This document shows, piece by piece, positions 49,401 through 58,968 of a stretch of DNA of 64,000 bases (positions within the stretch are counted from its first letter, which is position 1; each line of letters opens with the position of its first letter). A program made the translations under genes and the position numbers. The notes below the pieces were generated by a model that ran no database searches, was not told the origin of the DNA, and saw only the letters and a list, made by a program, of their open reading frames with translations. The DNA is from Puffinus mauretanicus (Eukaryota > Chordata > Aves > Procellariiformes > Procellariidae), in the NCBI GenBank assembly GCA_023333565.1, contig JAJKFH010002784.1:682001-746000 (forward strand). The letters are read 5' to 3'.

Positions 49401-50299
49401 CATGGATCTAGCGTTCACGTTGCTTAGAAATGCCTGTAAGCTTTTTGTTTGCATTTTTGTGTGCATGTACAATTGCATATGCCCTCCAGTCCATCTGCTT
49501 TCTTCGTGCCTGTTAGCAAAAATTTACAAAAGTGGTGCCATTAGTTCAGGACTGCGTGGAGCAGAACCTGTATCTGCGAAAGCAGTCAGCTTTATTATAT
49601 TATCCAAGACTTTTATGGAGCAGCATCTTCTGTACCCTCTTTGTTAAGGAATTCGTGAGGCGTTCCTGCACCCTGGGTAAACTTGCCAACGCCAGCAGCC
49701 CATCCCGAGATGTGCTGCGGGGATGGAGGGAAGCTGAGCCGCAGAGAGGAGAGATGAGAGGGTCTGGGAGGAAGCCTGAAGAACATGCATCACTTGTGGT
49801 GGATGGCTGAAACTCCCTTAGAGCAGTTAATTCAGCTTAAGCAGCATTTTGGTTTTTAACCTGGATGAGTTTTAAATCAGACGATTTCATTAAATACACT
49901 TCATAGCAGTGATTAATGTGTCCACAAGCTTGTATCTCTTTGCCAGTGTGTTTCTGAGAGACAATAAAGCTTCATATTACTTAAACACTTGCTCTCCGAT
50001 GACTGTTGATTAGTTGCTGTCCAAATCTCTGTTAGATTTGGTAGATTTAAAATGACGATATTGGGAAAGTAGAATTTGAACATAAATCCTTGTGCTTCCT
50101 TTTTGAATAATATTTCTTCAACCTTTAACAGCCTTGGAGGAGAGCACTGATGATGACAGAAACAATTCCTGGCTATAATAGCGGTGGCCTTTGCGATTGA
50201 GGGCAATGGTTTTTGTTACGGCATCCCTATTAATGGGGTTGTGGCAAGTAATATGGACTTGTTTGCTTGTCTTGTAACTCTCTGTTTGTCACCTGGCAG
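46426..50299. other. Intronic sequence up to the second DDX10 exon
   Basis: AT-rich, with an A/C tract at 48722-48740 and a modest GC-rich patch at 49650-49800. The minus-strand frames of 116 and 128 codons (47535-47885, 48091-48477) have no known domain. The last bases form the acceptor TTTGTCACCTGGCAG. Confidence 0.55.
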
Positions 50300-50433
50300 G
50301 TTGAAGAAGAAACAGTGGCCTTTCTTGCTCACAGTGGAAGTGAAGAAGAGTTTGATCCAAGTACTCTTCCAGATCCTGATAAATACAAAGATTCTGATGA
50401 AGAGCAGGATTCAGAAAGTGAAGACAGCTATAG
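50300..50433 (+). CDS. DDX10: DDX10 internal exon (acidic segment of the C-terminal tail)
   Basis: A 134-nt exon lies between CACCTGGCAG and the donor GTATGT. It is read in phase 0 from the start for 44 codons plus two bases (AG), so the last codon is completed in the next exon. The peptide runs from VEEETVAF through FDPSTLPDPDKYKDSDEEQD to EDSY. The string FDPSTLPDPDKY is a hallmark of the DDX10 tail, recalled nearly identical in the human protein. It follows directly from the basic segment coded by 255-311. The Ser-Asp/Glu-rich stretch after it resembles casein kinase 2 sites, as is common in nucleolar proteins. Relative to the human protein, which has a long Asp run before FDPSTL, this species has a shorter, mixed acidic stretch. 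The remaining C-terminal exon was not found up to 64000. Confidence 0.92.
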
Positions 50434-53094
50434 GTATGTACACATCTTCCACATTCATTTTGAAATGTTCATGTTTTGTTTAAATGTTAGGAACTCATTT
50501 TACAGTCATCCTCTTGCTCCTGTGACTTAGTATTTAAGTTTGTTCAGCACCTACCTCATAAACAGCAATCTGTGCTAAGGCTATGATTTTCTCTTGTGAA
50601 GCTTGTATGAGAAAGATTTTTGAGTCAGTGTTGAAGGGATCTTGGTGAGACTGTTCCGCATGCAAAAATCTTGACTAAGTCCCTGGAGGTTTCATGTGTT
50701 TCAGAAATACGTTTCTCTACTGTCACATTACGGGTTCTGTTTGAAAAGAAAAACGTTGAAGTAATTTGAGGATTTGGATGAGCCCTCTTTGCGTGTGCTA
50801 TATTAAATAAATTTGTGCATGGTGAAACTTGATAAGTTTTATGATTCAGTGTTGCTCAGATTCTTCAACACTACAAATGAAGTGGAATCTGAATTAGAAG
50901 TAAATATAGAATAAAATTAACAATGTTAAACTTTTCTTCTTAATTTAAAACAGTGTTTTTAATTATATAAACCAGAAGATTTTGTTTCTTGTAGTTTAAC
51001 AGAGAAGCACAGGGTGGGGGTGAGGATCTGTAGTTGATGGCAACATTCAGCACATACTGCAGGAAGACTGAGGGATACTGCATGTAGTGCTGTGTGTTTT
51101 TTGTTGTTGGCTTCACCGCAGCAAGAAGTCCATCTGTGTGTTTCTGACAAACAGCCTATCGTGTACCAGATTCAGAAACATGATCTTGATACTTAAATGG
51201 GAGTATAGATCTTTATTTTGCTTTCTTCTAGATGTCTAGGTTCATAACTCTCTTGCTTTTCATGTCTGAATCGGCTAAATCCTAGTGGCTAGATTGTCCC
51301 TAGCCCTGTGTCACTGCACGTTATGGGGGCACTATGTAGGACTGGGTGTTGGGACATGGATTTAAAGACTCAATAGCCCTAAGTTAGCAGGCTGGTGACC
51401 ATGTCCCTTGTAGCCCTTTCATCAATGTGTTGGTCAATAGAACTGACAAGGATGGGGGAAATGCATTGCTTTTTCTGAGCAGCAGCAAATTGCTCCTGCT
51501 TTGTGCAAGGGGGAGAAAGAGGGTAACTATAAATCAATTATAGTTCCTTCTGGTTTTTCACTTCCCTAAGTTGATTCAGTATCTCCACTCCATGTAAAAT
51601 TAAAAGCTGTCTAAAACATCAGTACAGCTTCCTAAAAACAAGCAGAAAATGAGACCCATCGTTCTTAAACAAGATTTTTCCAGTTTCTTCTGTATTCATG
51701 ACCACTTGACTCTGCCCACCAGCTTTTGGTAGGGGAAGCAGCATAATTTGTTACAGAAGTTATCTTTTAACGAAGTTTAAGATTCAGTATTTATTGGGGA
51801 GGGCTATGTAAGAGGATTTGTAGGTTGATTTTCACATGTTACTAGAGTTGAAATATGTCTGTCCATATTTGATAAATGCATCCTCTAGTGGTATTATATT
51901 GCTGGTAGTGGAACCAGGTTTAATACGATGAAACTTTATAAGGCAGTGATTTGAACTAGAGGATCCTGTAAAACACCATTTTGTTGGAAGGGGCCATCTC
52001 TGTTTGGTCTAATATTAACTATGAGACAAGGACGAGAAGGAAAGTGTATTTAGCAATTCTGCATTTACATAGGACATTAACAGAGGTGCCAAGAGAAGTA
52101 TTTCAGGATACTACTGCTTCTCCATCTGGGACCATAGCAGTGCCGGTTCTGTTATTTTGCCTTTGAGAGCAAATTCTAGCTGACTTCTGTAGTAATGCTT
52201 TGCTGCAGGTAACAAAGCAGAGGGGGAATCTTGATTGTTATTGGTAGTTTGTTTCCTGGAAGGAGTAAAACCGAGAGTTTATTGAGAAAGTCTGAAGTAA
52301 AGCTTTGGGAAGTGGTTAGAGACTGAGCAACACTTGTCTTGTTTATTGGTGTACATGTTGCTGCTGAAGGACAGATTCCTGGAATCCATTAAGCTGATGG
52401 ACAACTGAGCTGGTGGGAAGGAGTTACCAGCAACCGAGTATAGGAAACCTAGTGTCACGACACTACCTATTAAATAATTAATTACCTCAGGCATTTCCTA
52501 ATTACTGATAAATTGTTGCATACTTCCTGTAGGAAAAAGGTAGTGTTTTAGTGCTGCATTTCTTAAACAAGATTTTGCATTATTTCAACTGGTACCCTTA
52601 GGTAGGCTTAGCTAGGCTTAGCTATCTTGACAATACAATGTTTTGTAGCATAACTACTTAATAAGTATTTTGAAAAAGTTACGGGGTCAGTTTAAAATTG
52701 GGAATTTTGTCTAGTTTACTTTCAGTATCATTAAGTAACCATTTGTCTAGGGGAGATCACTTATGTCTTTTTTTATGTATTCGTACATCGCTTTTTGTAT
52801 TGATCCTTTTCCCAAAGAGGTCAGCTAGACTCAAGATTAGCTAAGCTTTAAGAATAAAAGTTGACAGAGATGGACAGATTTTTGGCAGTGGTAATCAGTG
52901 CAGATTTTTTTTGAATCTGTGGCTGATCTGACCCTCTGGAGTCAGAGTGTCTGCTCTCAAGGAGAGCTAAGACTCAGAGAAGGTCGAGGGCCTTGGTCAT
53001 TTCCCCTTCCTATGAAGTAGGTTGGAAAAGAAAGAACATACAAAAAAAGGAAAACAGGAATTTAGTAATAATTTCTGGCAAAGTATTTTCCTCA
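50434..53094. other. Intronic sequence with no identified element
   Basis: No gene or clear repeat. A short direct repeat of TAGGCTTAGC occurs at about 52604-52625. Confidence 0.55.
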
Positions 53095-53265
53095 GCAAAT
53101 CTCAAAACACTTTACAAAGGAGGGCAGTATGATTTTTGTAGACAGGAATGTTGAGTCATCTAGTAACTCTCCTAAGATCATGGCAGTGACACAGGTCTGG
53201 GAATAAAATTCAGGCACCCAGAGGGCCCGTTGAGTGCTCCATCCACTAGGCAGATAGCATTCCCT
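53095..53265 (-). mobile_element. Ancient MIR-like SINE fragment
   Basis: In + orientation the order matches a reversed MIR/CORE-type SINE: TCTCAAAACACTTTACAAAG, a diverged middle, CTCCTAAGATCATGGCAGTG, CAGGTCTGGGAATAAAATTC, then GAGTGCTCCATCCACTAGGC. The matching MIR pattern is CTTGCCCAAGGTCACACAG..., GCAGAGCTGGGATT, and CGTGCTCTTTCCACTA. Divergence is high, as expected for an amniote-age element. The precise subfamily is not determined. Confidence 0.58.
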
Positions 53266-56021
53266 TTGAAACTACAACTAATCGCATGTGGTAACTGATT
53301 TTTTAAAATATTTTTCTTGTTTTCAGTATGCCAGATTCACACATGTAAATTTAATACCACGTAGACACAGTTTAATCCTTTTTGGTTTTCCATTTTATTG
53401 GACTTGCCCTTACTTGAGTTAGTTTTTCAGGGAATATTTTCTTGGAACTTTGATGTCTACACTATTTCAGTTATCCCAAGGAGATTAGTCTTGATTATAA
53501 TTTGGGCTGAAGAGAGTAACTTTGAGTACAAAAAATACACTATATATATATAATTCAACTGGAGTTGAGATATGGATTTTTTTCTGCCATGTATTAAGGC
53601 TTGTCAGGTTTTAATTTACTAAGTATATTTTAAATATGTTGTTTGGACTATGTTTGGAGGTGACTTTAGAATAAAGTGCAGCATTAGAACATTTTCCATG
53701 GTACACTGCTATCTACATGGTATCCGTGTATTCAAAATACAACTTAAAATTTAGGAGGGTTTTACCAATTAAATTTTCTTTTTTTAAATTATGAATTTTG
53801 CCTTGAGCCTGGCAAAGGATCATTTATTTGGAAGGTCGGATTTTATTTGGTCTTTGGAACTTAGTCACGTGTGGAAGCTAATTTGTCTAAAAATCATATT
53901 TCAGATTTTGAATAGGAGACGCCAAGGCTCATCAAGTAAAACACATTTTATATTATAATTTCTTTAAGATGATATATGTATTTAAGATCTTTTATATGTT
54001 TGAAAATGTAGTTGATGGCCATTTGAAAGCTCAACATTATTCGGTTCTTTAAAAGGTGGTCTTGCAAAGAAACTGTTAAAAAATGAATTTTGTTATGATT
54101 TTCACATGCAATATCGGCAGATTCTTGCCATGCAAACTAACTCTGCTGACTTACACAGTTACATTTTTTTTTGGCATTCATTTTATGACTACAAAGTTGC
54201 AATTTGGTTTTGCTTCCTTAAGTAAAATGTGTAAATCTGTCATGTCCATTTAGTGCTCTGGGGGTTATAATCTGGCTGGGTCAGTTTTTTGGTATCAGTT
54301 TGGGGGTTTAAGCTTTCCCTGGCAAGGAGCACGATACTCTTGGGGTAACAAAAATGTCTCAAAGACTGCCATCGCTTGAAGCTTCATAACCAGCCTCTGT
54401 CAACTTCAGGACACAGTACTGGTCTCAGTTGTTTGCCCTGACTTTTGGGGTTTTTTTTGTATTTTTAATAATAGGAAAGGTCCTTAACTTCCTCCAAGGG
54501 GATTTTTAAAGGTTTTTGTTCTTTTTTCTATTTTACACAATCAGACTGAATAATTTCCTGCTTTTCAGTCTTGTCTGTGTTTGCTGGAGGACTAGGGCAA
54601 TGGATAGTAGATGTTTTCAGCCTTTGTTAAGAAGGCAAGAGAACTGAAATTTGGAAAATGAGTCAAGTTGCTTCAAGTTCTTCTGCAGGTTTTAAGCTGA
54701 ATGGGAGTTAACAAGGACCCAAAGAGCAGTTTCAAACAGCCTAGCTAGACCTGACATTCAGAGGCCACATCAGTTTAGGCACTACTCCGATGGGAAGAGT
54801 ACTGCAGATAAACCTGCAATGTCAAGGACCGCAATTTTGTGTTTATTAACAGCAGTGATTTCCGGAAGCGGATAGCAGAGACACCGGTATTATATTATAG
54901 CCGGGGACAGGCTGGGAGTGGATTTGTCAGTCATTGCTAAGGATAGTAATTAAATTGAAGTGAGTGGTGGGAACAGCCAGAGCAGGTATGCAAAAGGAAG
55001 AGGAGAGCGAAAAACTGTGGGATGCTCACGAGGGCAAGAGCAGTGGGCAACAATGTGCCAATAGATAGATTTGGAAGATGACAGGATCCGGGATAAAATT
55101 ACATTTCTAGGAGTGCCTGAAAGGAGTGTGTCAAAATTAAGAGCCATTGATGGCTCCAGTGTGCAGTGCAACATGTGGCGGTTAATCCCATGCTGGCTTG
55201 GGCCTGTCTAGGGAACATCAGTCATGTCTTTACAGGCTAAATGGATTTGGCCAGGGTGCAGGCTTAAGTACTGGCTTGTGACTGTTCGTATTGTCCACAA
55301 CCGCTGTGACTTCGGATGGTGCCAACTAGAGCTCCTCTGGGCAACGTCCCAGTGTATTTTGGTGCGGTAGGACAGGCCAAGGACTGTTTCCAGTAGGCAG
55401 TGTTGATGAAACCACATTTCTTTTAGGTGTGTGTGGGTGAAAAATATTGTGGTCTGTTCTCTAGCTGTGAAGTCAGCTTTGAGGCGCAGTGTAGGTATGA
55501 CTGGAGACTTGTGAGGTGCTCTGAGCACCCCTTAGGAAGCTTTTGTGAAAGCAGAGGCACAACTGAAAGAGGAAGATGCAGTGCAGGAAATTAATTCAGG
55601 GCTGGAAAAAGAGGAAATTAAGAAAAGCAAGAGAATCTGAATGACCAATAAGTGTGTGGGTAAAGGAAAGGGGTAATTGAAGAGGCTGGTGGTGATCATA
55701 AGCCCATGGAGAACTGGTATTGATTTTGCATGGGGGAGGAAAGAGGTGGAGGGGATGTATGCATGAAAGGAGGAGGGAGGATGATGGGGATCGGGTGGAT
55801 CAAGAAGAATAAATACAAGAACAGGAAGAAATCTTGCTGCCAGTGGGAAGGAGGGGTTTCTGTTAAATCAACACTCATGCCTCATGCACCTCTCTTAGAG
55901 CTGTCACTGAATTGTATGATGAGTTGCTCTTGGGGCTGGGAAATATCGACCTAATGATTTTAACAAAAACAAATCAGCCGAGAGTAGCACACAGTGAAAT
56001 TAGGCTTTGAGGCTTTACAGA
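53266..56021. other. Intronic sequence with no identified element
   Basis: It contains a (TA)n tract at about 53543-53553. The stretch 54700-55560 is less AT-rich than its surroundings and carries two minus-strand frames of 74 and 106 codons without recognisable domains. It may be a decayed repeat that I cannot name. Confidence 0.5.
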
Positions 56022-56128
56022 CATTGTAAAAGGTCTCTATTTAAGGGCTTGATTGTGCTGTTTAGCTGCAAAACTGGACATTGAGACATTAGATTGCTGT
56101 TGATAGAGATGTGATATTTTTACACCAT
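56022..56128. repeat. Unnamed 107-bp repeat, copy A
   Basis: Aligned with 57154-57260 without gaps, it shows about seven mismatches in 107 bp (roughly 93% identity). It includes TTAAGGGCTTGATTGTGCTG and AAAACTGGACATTGAGACAT. It is not similar to the CR1 or LTR elements here. It has no coding frame and no RNA-gene signature. Confidence 0.9.
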
Positions 56129-56367
56129 ATTCTGTTTTGTATTTCCAAAATTCAGAGATTTTGCTCGAAGTGTTGGATTAAAATAGAAGTATGTTGGGCT
56201 ACACTAGCTGCTACTTGCTTTAAGGGAACAAAATGCTTCTGAAAGGGATAATTCAAAGCAAGTACGTGAGACCTAGGGTATCTTACTTCAACAGTCTTTA
56301 AAAATAGACCATCTGTCCATGGTTTAAGAAGTCAAAAACATTGTTAATCTTTTCTCCCACCCCCCAC

Positions 56368-56395
56368 CCCCCCATTTTTTTTTTTAAATGGGGGG
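56368..56395. other. Perfect 10-bp inverted repeat with a T8 loop
   Basis: CCCCCCATTT, eight T, AAATGGGGGG. It follows a C/A-rich stretch from 56356. It is a possible slippage or cruciform-prone site between the two copies of the 107-bp repeat. Confidence 0.7.
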
Positions 56396-57153
56396 AGCTA
56401 TAGAAATCATGAGTTAAATTTGCCTTTGAATAAAATTCCTTTCCAGCCATATCTCTACAAGCAGAGTAATTAATGACTCCAAGCATGTAATATGAGATTA
56501 ATTTTTGTATATCTAGCAACATTCATCATATTTGGTTTAAGGCTATCAATGTAAATTGTTAATGAGGTGAAAAATTTAAGTATATCGAATAGGGAAGAAA
56601 AGCAGCTGGATTTCTTAAATATTCATTTTGCAGTCAAATTGAGTTTCTGATCTTTCTAATCCCTCAACCTCTTTAAATAAAAATGTTGAGGAAGAGCAAA
56701 GTTACAATTGACCTTATCGTTACTGTCTTTAAATCTTTCATAGGTGCTACTGATCGCATTAACTCTTAGATCAGCATGGAAAAGATCTTGGACATGAGGG
56801 GAAAGGAGAAGTGTCTTAGTTCTGGTACTGTTTTGTTTGTGATTTTATGGCCAGTCACCAGCAGACAGGTGTGCAAGTCAGCAGTCAGTGCTGCTTGGTT
56901 GTGTACTTTGCTTTATTTATGAAAATTATGGGCAAATTGCAGTTTCTTATACTGTCTTCTTATACCAGGATGCTGATGTTGACCTGCTAAGTTTTATGTG
57001 ATTCTTGATGCAGTTGACATTACGTTGTCTTTTGAGATGATTCATCTGCAAATCATAGCGCTCCCTCTAATATGTATTATTCGGGCCATATCAGTGACTT
57101 TGTGAAGGCCAGAACTTAATGTTGTGATTGCCAGAAAAGCACTGTAAGACAGG

Positions 57154-57260
57154 CATTATAAAAGGTCTCTGTTTAAGGGCTTGATTGTGCTGTTTAGCTG
57201 CAAAACTGGACATTGAGACATTGGATTGCTGTTGATAAAGATGTAATATTCTTATACCAT
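57154..57260. repeat. Unnamed 107-bp repeat, copy B
   Basis: Same orientation as copy A, starting 1132 bp further on. Similarity falls away abruptly on both sides (CATT at the left, ACCAT at the right). This suggests either a local duplication of just this piece or two insertions of one short element. Confidence 0.9.
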
Positions 57261-57944
57261 GAAAGTCTTTATAATAGTTATGCTCTAGCTCACTATATGA
57301 AATGGACCTGATGGTAGCATTTCGTAGTGAAATTTGGTAACCTGTGCTCTGCAGGTCAGACTAGATCTTTCCTGTGGTTTCTGTAAACTTGTCAGCTACA
57401 GAAATTACCTTTAAAAAAAATAAGAAAAAAAAATGTAGTATGTCATCAGCAAGTGTCTATGTGAATGCAGGAGTATTTATTGAAATTCTGTAGTTCAGAA
57501 ATTAATTACCAACAATTGGAGGATGGTAGTGGTCACACAAAAGAAAAGGAGAGGAACAGATTTGAAGAACATGGGTGTCAAGTGAAGCTGAGGAGTGAAT
57601 GCGAGGGTTAGGTAGGTCGTTAGCAGCATCTCCAAAGGCAGCAGGACATTTCAGAGAAGGTTAAGCCTATGACAAAGGGACATACAGCAAATCAAAATGG
57701 TTTGATTGCAGCCATGGTCACCTCCAGCTGGAGCAGTTTCAACCCAGAGCAGTGATATTTGATCCATATGAGAATCAACCCCTGAATGATTTTGGTTTTC
57801 AGACTGGTGTATAAAGATAAGCTAACATTGCTTAGCCCAAATACACTGATCGGAAACTCCAGTGGTGCAGGGCGGGGTCAGGTACTGCTGCTTTACGGTC
57901 AGCAATGTCTGTGACGGGAATGGGGAAGAAAAGTGCTGTTACAG

Positions 57945-57977
57945 CTTCAGACATCTGAAGAGCTATAAGCTCTTCAG
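57945..57977. other. Overlapping inverted repeats at the CR1 5' junction
   Basis: CTTCAGA-CA-TCTGAAG (57945-57960) overlaps CTGAAGAGCT-ATA-AGCTCTTCAG (57955-57977), so the same short sequence appears three times in alternating orientation. CR1 coding similarity begins within the second arm. This may mark a fold-back or template jump when the element was copied. Confidence 0.6.
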
Positions 57978-58968
57978 AAGGGACAGGCGAGGAAGGAGGA
58001 GCGGTGGGGTAGCCCTGTATGTCAGGGAGTGCTTCGACTGTCTAGAGCTCAATGGTAGTGATGACGAGGTCGAGTGCTTGTGGGTAAGGATGAGGGGGAA
58101 GGCCAACAAGGCAGACATCCTGCTGGGAGTCTGTTATAGACCACCTAGCCAGGATGAAGAAGGAGACGAAATATTCTACAAGAGGCTGGCAGAAGTCTCA
58201 CAGTCGCTAGCCCTTGTTCTTGTGGGGGACTTCAACTTTCCGGACATCTGCTGGAAATACAACACGGCAGAGAGGAAACAGTCGAGGAGGTTCCTGGAGT
58301 GTGTGGAGGATAACTTCCTGACGCAGCTGGTAAGCGAGCCCACCAGGGGAGGTGCCTCGCTTGACCTGCTGTTCACAAACAGAGAAGGACTGGTGGGAGA
58401 TGTGGTGGTCGGAGGCCGGCTTGGGCTTAGCGACCATGAAATGGTAGAATTCTCAATACTTTGTGAAGTAAAGAGGGGGGTCAGCAAAACTGCTACCATG
58501 GACTTCTGGAGGGCGGACTTTGGCCTGCTCAGGACACTGGTCGAGAGGGTCCCTTGGGAAACAGTCCTGAAGGGCAAAGGGGTCCAGGAAGGCTGGATGT
58601 TCTTCAGGAAGGAAGTCTTAAAGGCGCAGGAGCGGGCTGTCCCCATGTGCAGCAAGAAGAACGGGCGGGGAAGGCGACCGGCCTGGCTGAACGGGGAGCT
58701 CTGGCTGGGACTCAGGAAAAAAAGGAGAGTTTATCACCTGTGGAAGAAGGGGCAGGCAACTCAAGAAGAGTACAGGGATCTCGTTAGGTCGTGCAGAGTA
58801 GAAATTAGAAAGGCAAAAGCCCAGCTAGAACTCAACCTGGCCACTGTCATGAGAGACAACAAAAAATGTTTTTACAAGTGTATTAATGACAAAAGGAGAG
58901 CCAAGGAGAATCTCCATCCTTTATTGGATGCGGGGGGGGGGGAACGTTGCCACCAAGGACGAGCATAA
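57961..58968 (+). pseudogene. CR1 ORF2, endonuclease part (5' portion of the broken frame)
   Basis: This frame encodes an APE-type endonuclease lacking its N-terminus. It starts at YKLFRRDRRGRR, so the first catalytic Asn and Glu motifs are lost. It retains LLGVCYRPPS, the GDFNFPDICW motif (Asp at 58228-58230), a LDLLFTNREG stretch, and the catalytic SDHEMVEF motif (His at 58435-58437). A linker rich in Lys and Arg follows. The frame runs through an 11-G run at 58932-58942 and then meets a stop at 58966-58968. Upstream codons from 57862 are open but do not resemble CR1, so the ATG at 57862 is not a real start. In an intact element this enzyme would nick the target DNA. Confidence 0.9.

Larger units (their letters stand above)
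312..50299 (+). other. DDX10: Large DDX10 intron (49,988 bp)
   Basis: The intron is bounded by the GTAAGG donor at 312 and the acceptor CACCTGGCAG ending at 50299. The flanking exons are phase 0, so they splice without breaking the frame. It hosts most repeats in the window. I saw no further exon with both splice sites and DDX10-like charged sequence, though a short alternative exon cannot be excluded by eye. Confidence 0.8.

Noticed and set aside
49650..49810. A GC-richer patch with an open frame just upstream of the second DDX10 exon, considered as an extra exon.
   Set aside because: No matching acceptor and donor pair in phase, and no similarity to the DDX10 tail.
57335..57395. GGTCAGACTAGATC looks like an old CR1/turtle-type tail.
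   Set aside because: The match is about 14 bp with no terminal tandem repeat or upstream coding similarity.
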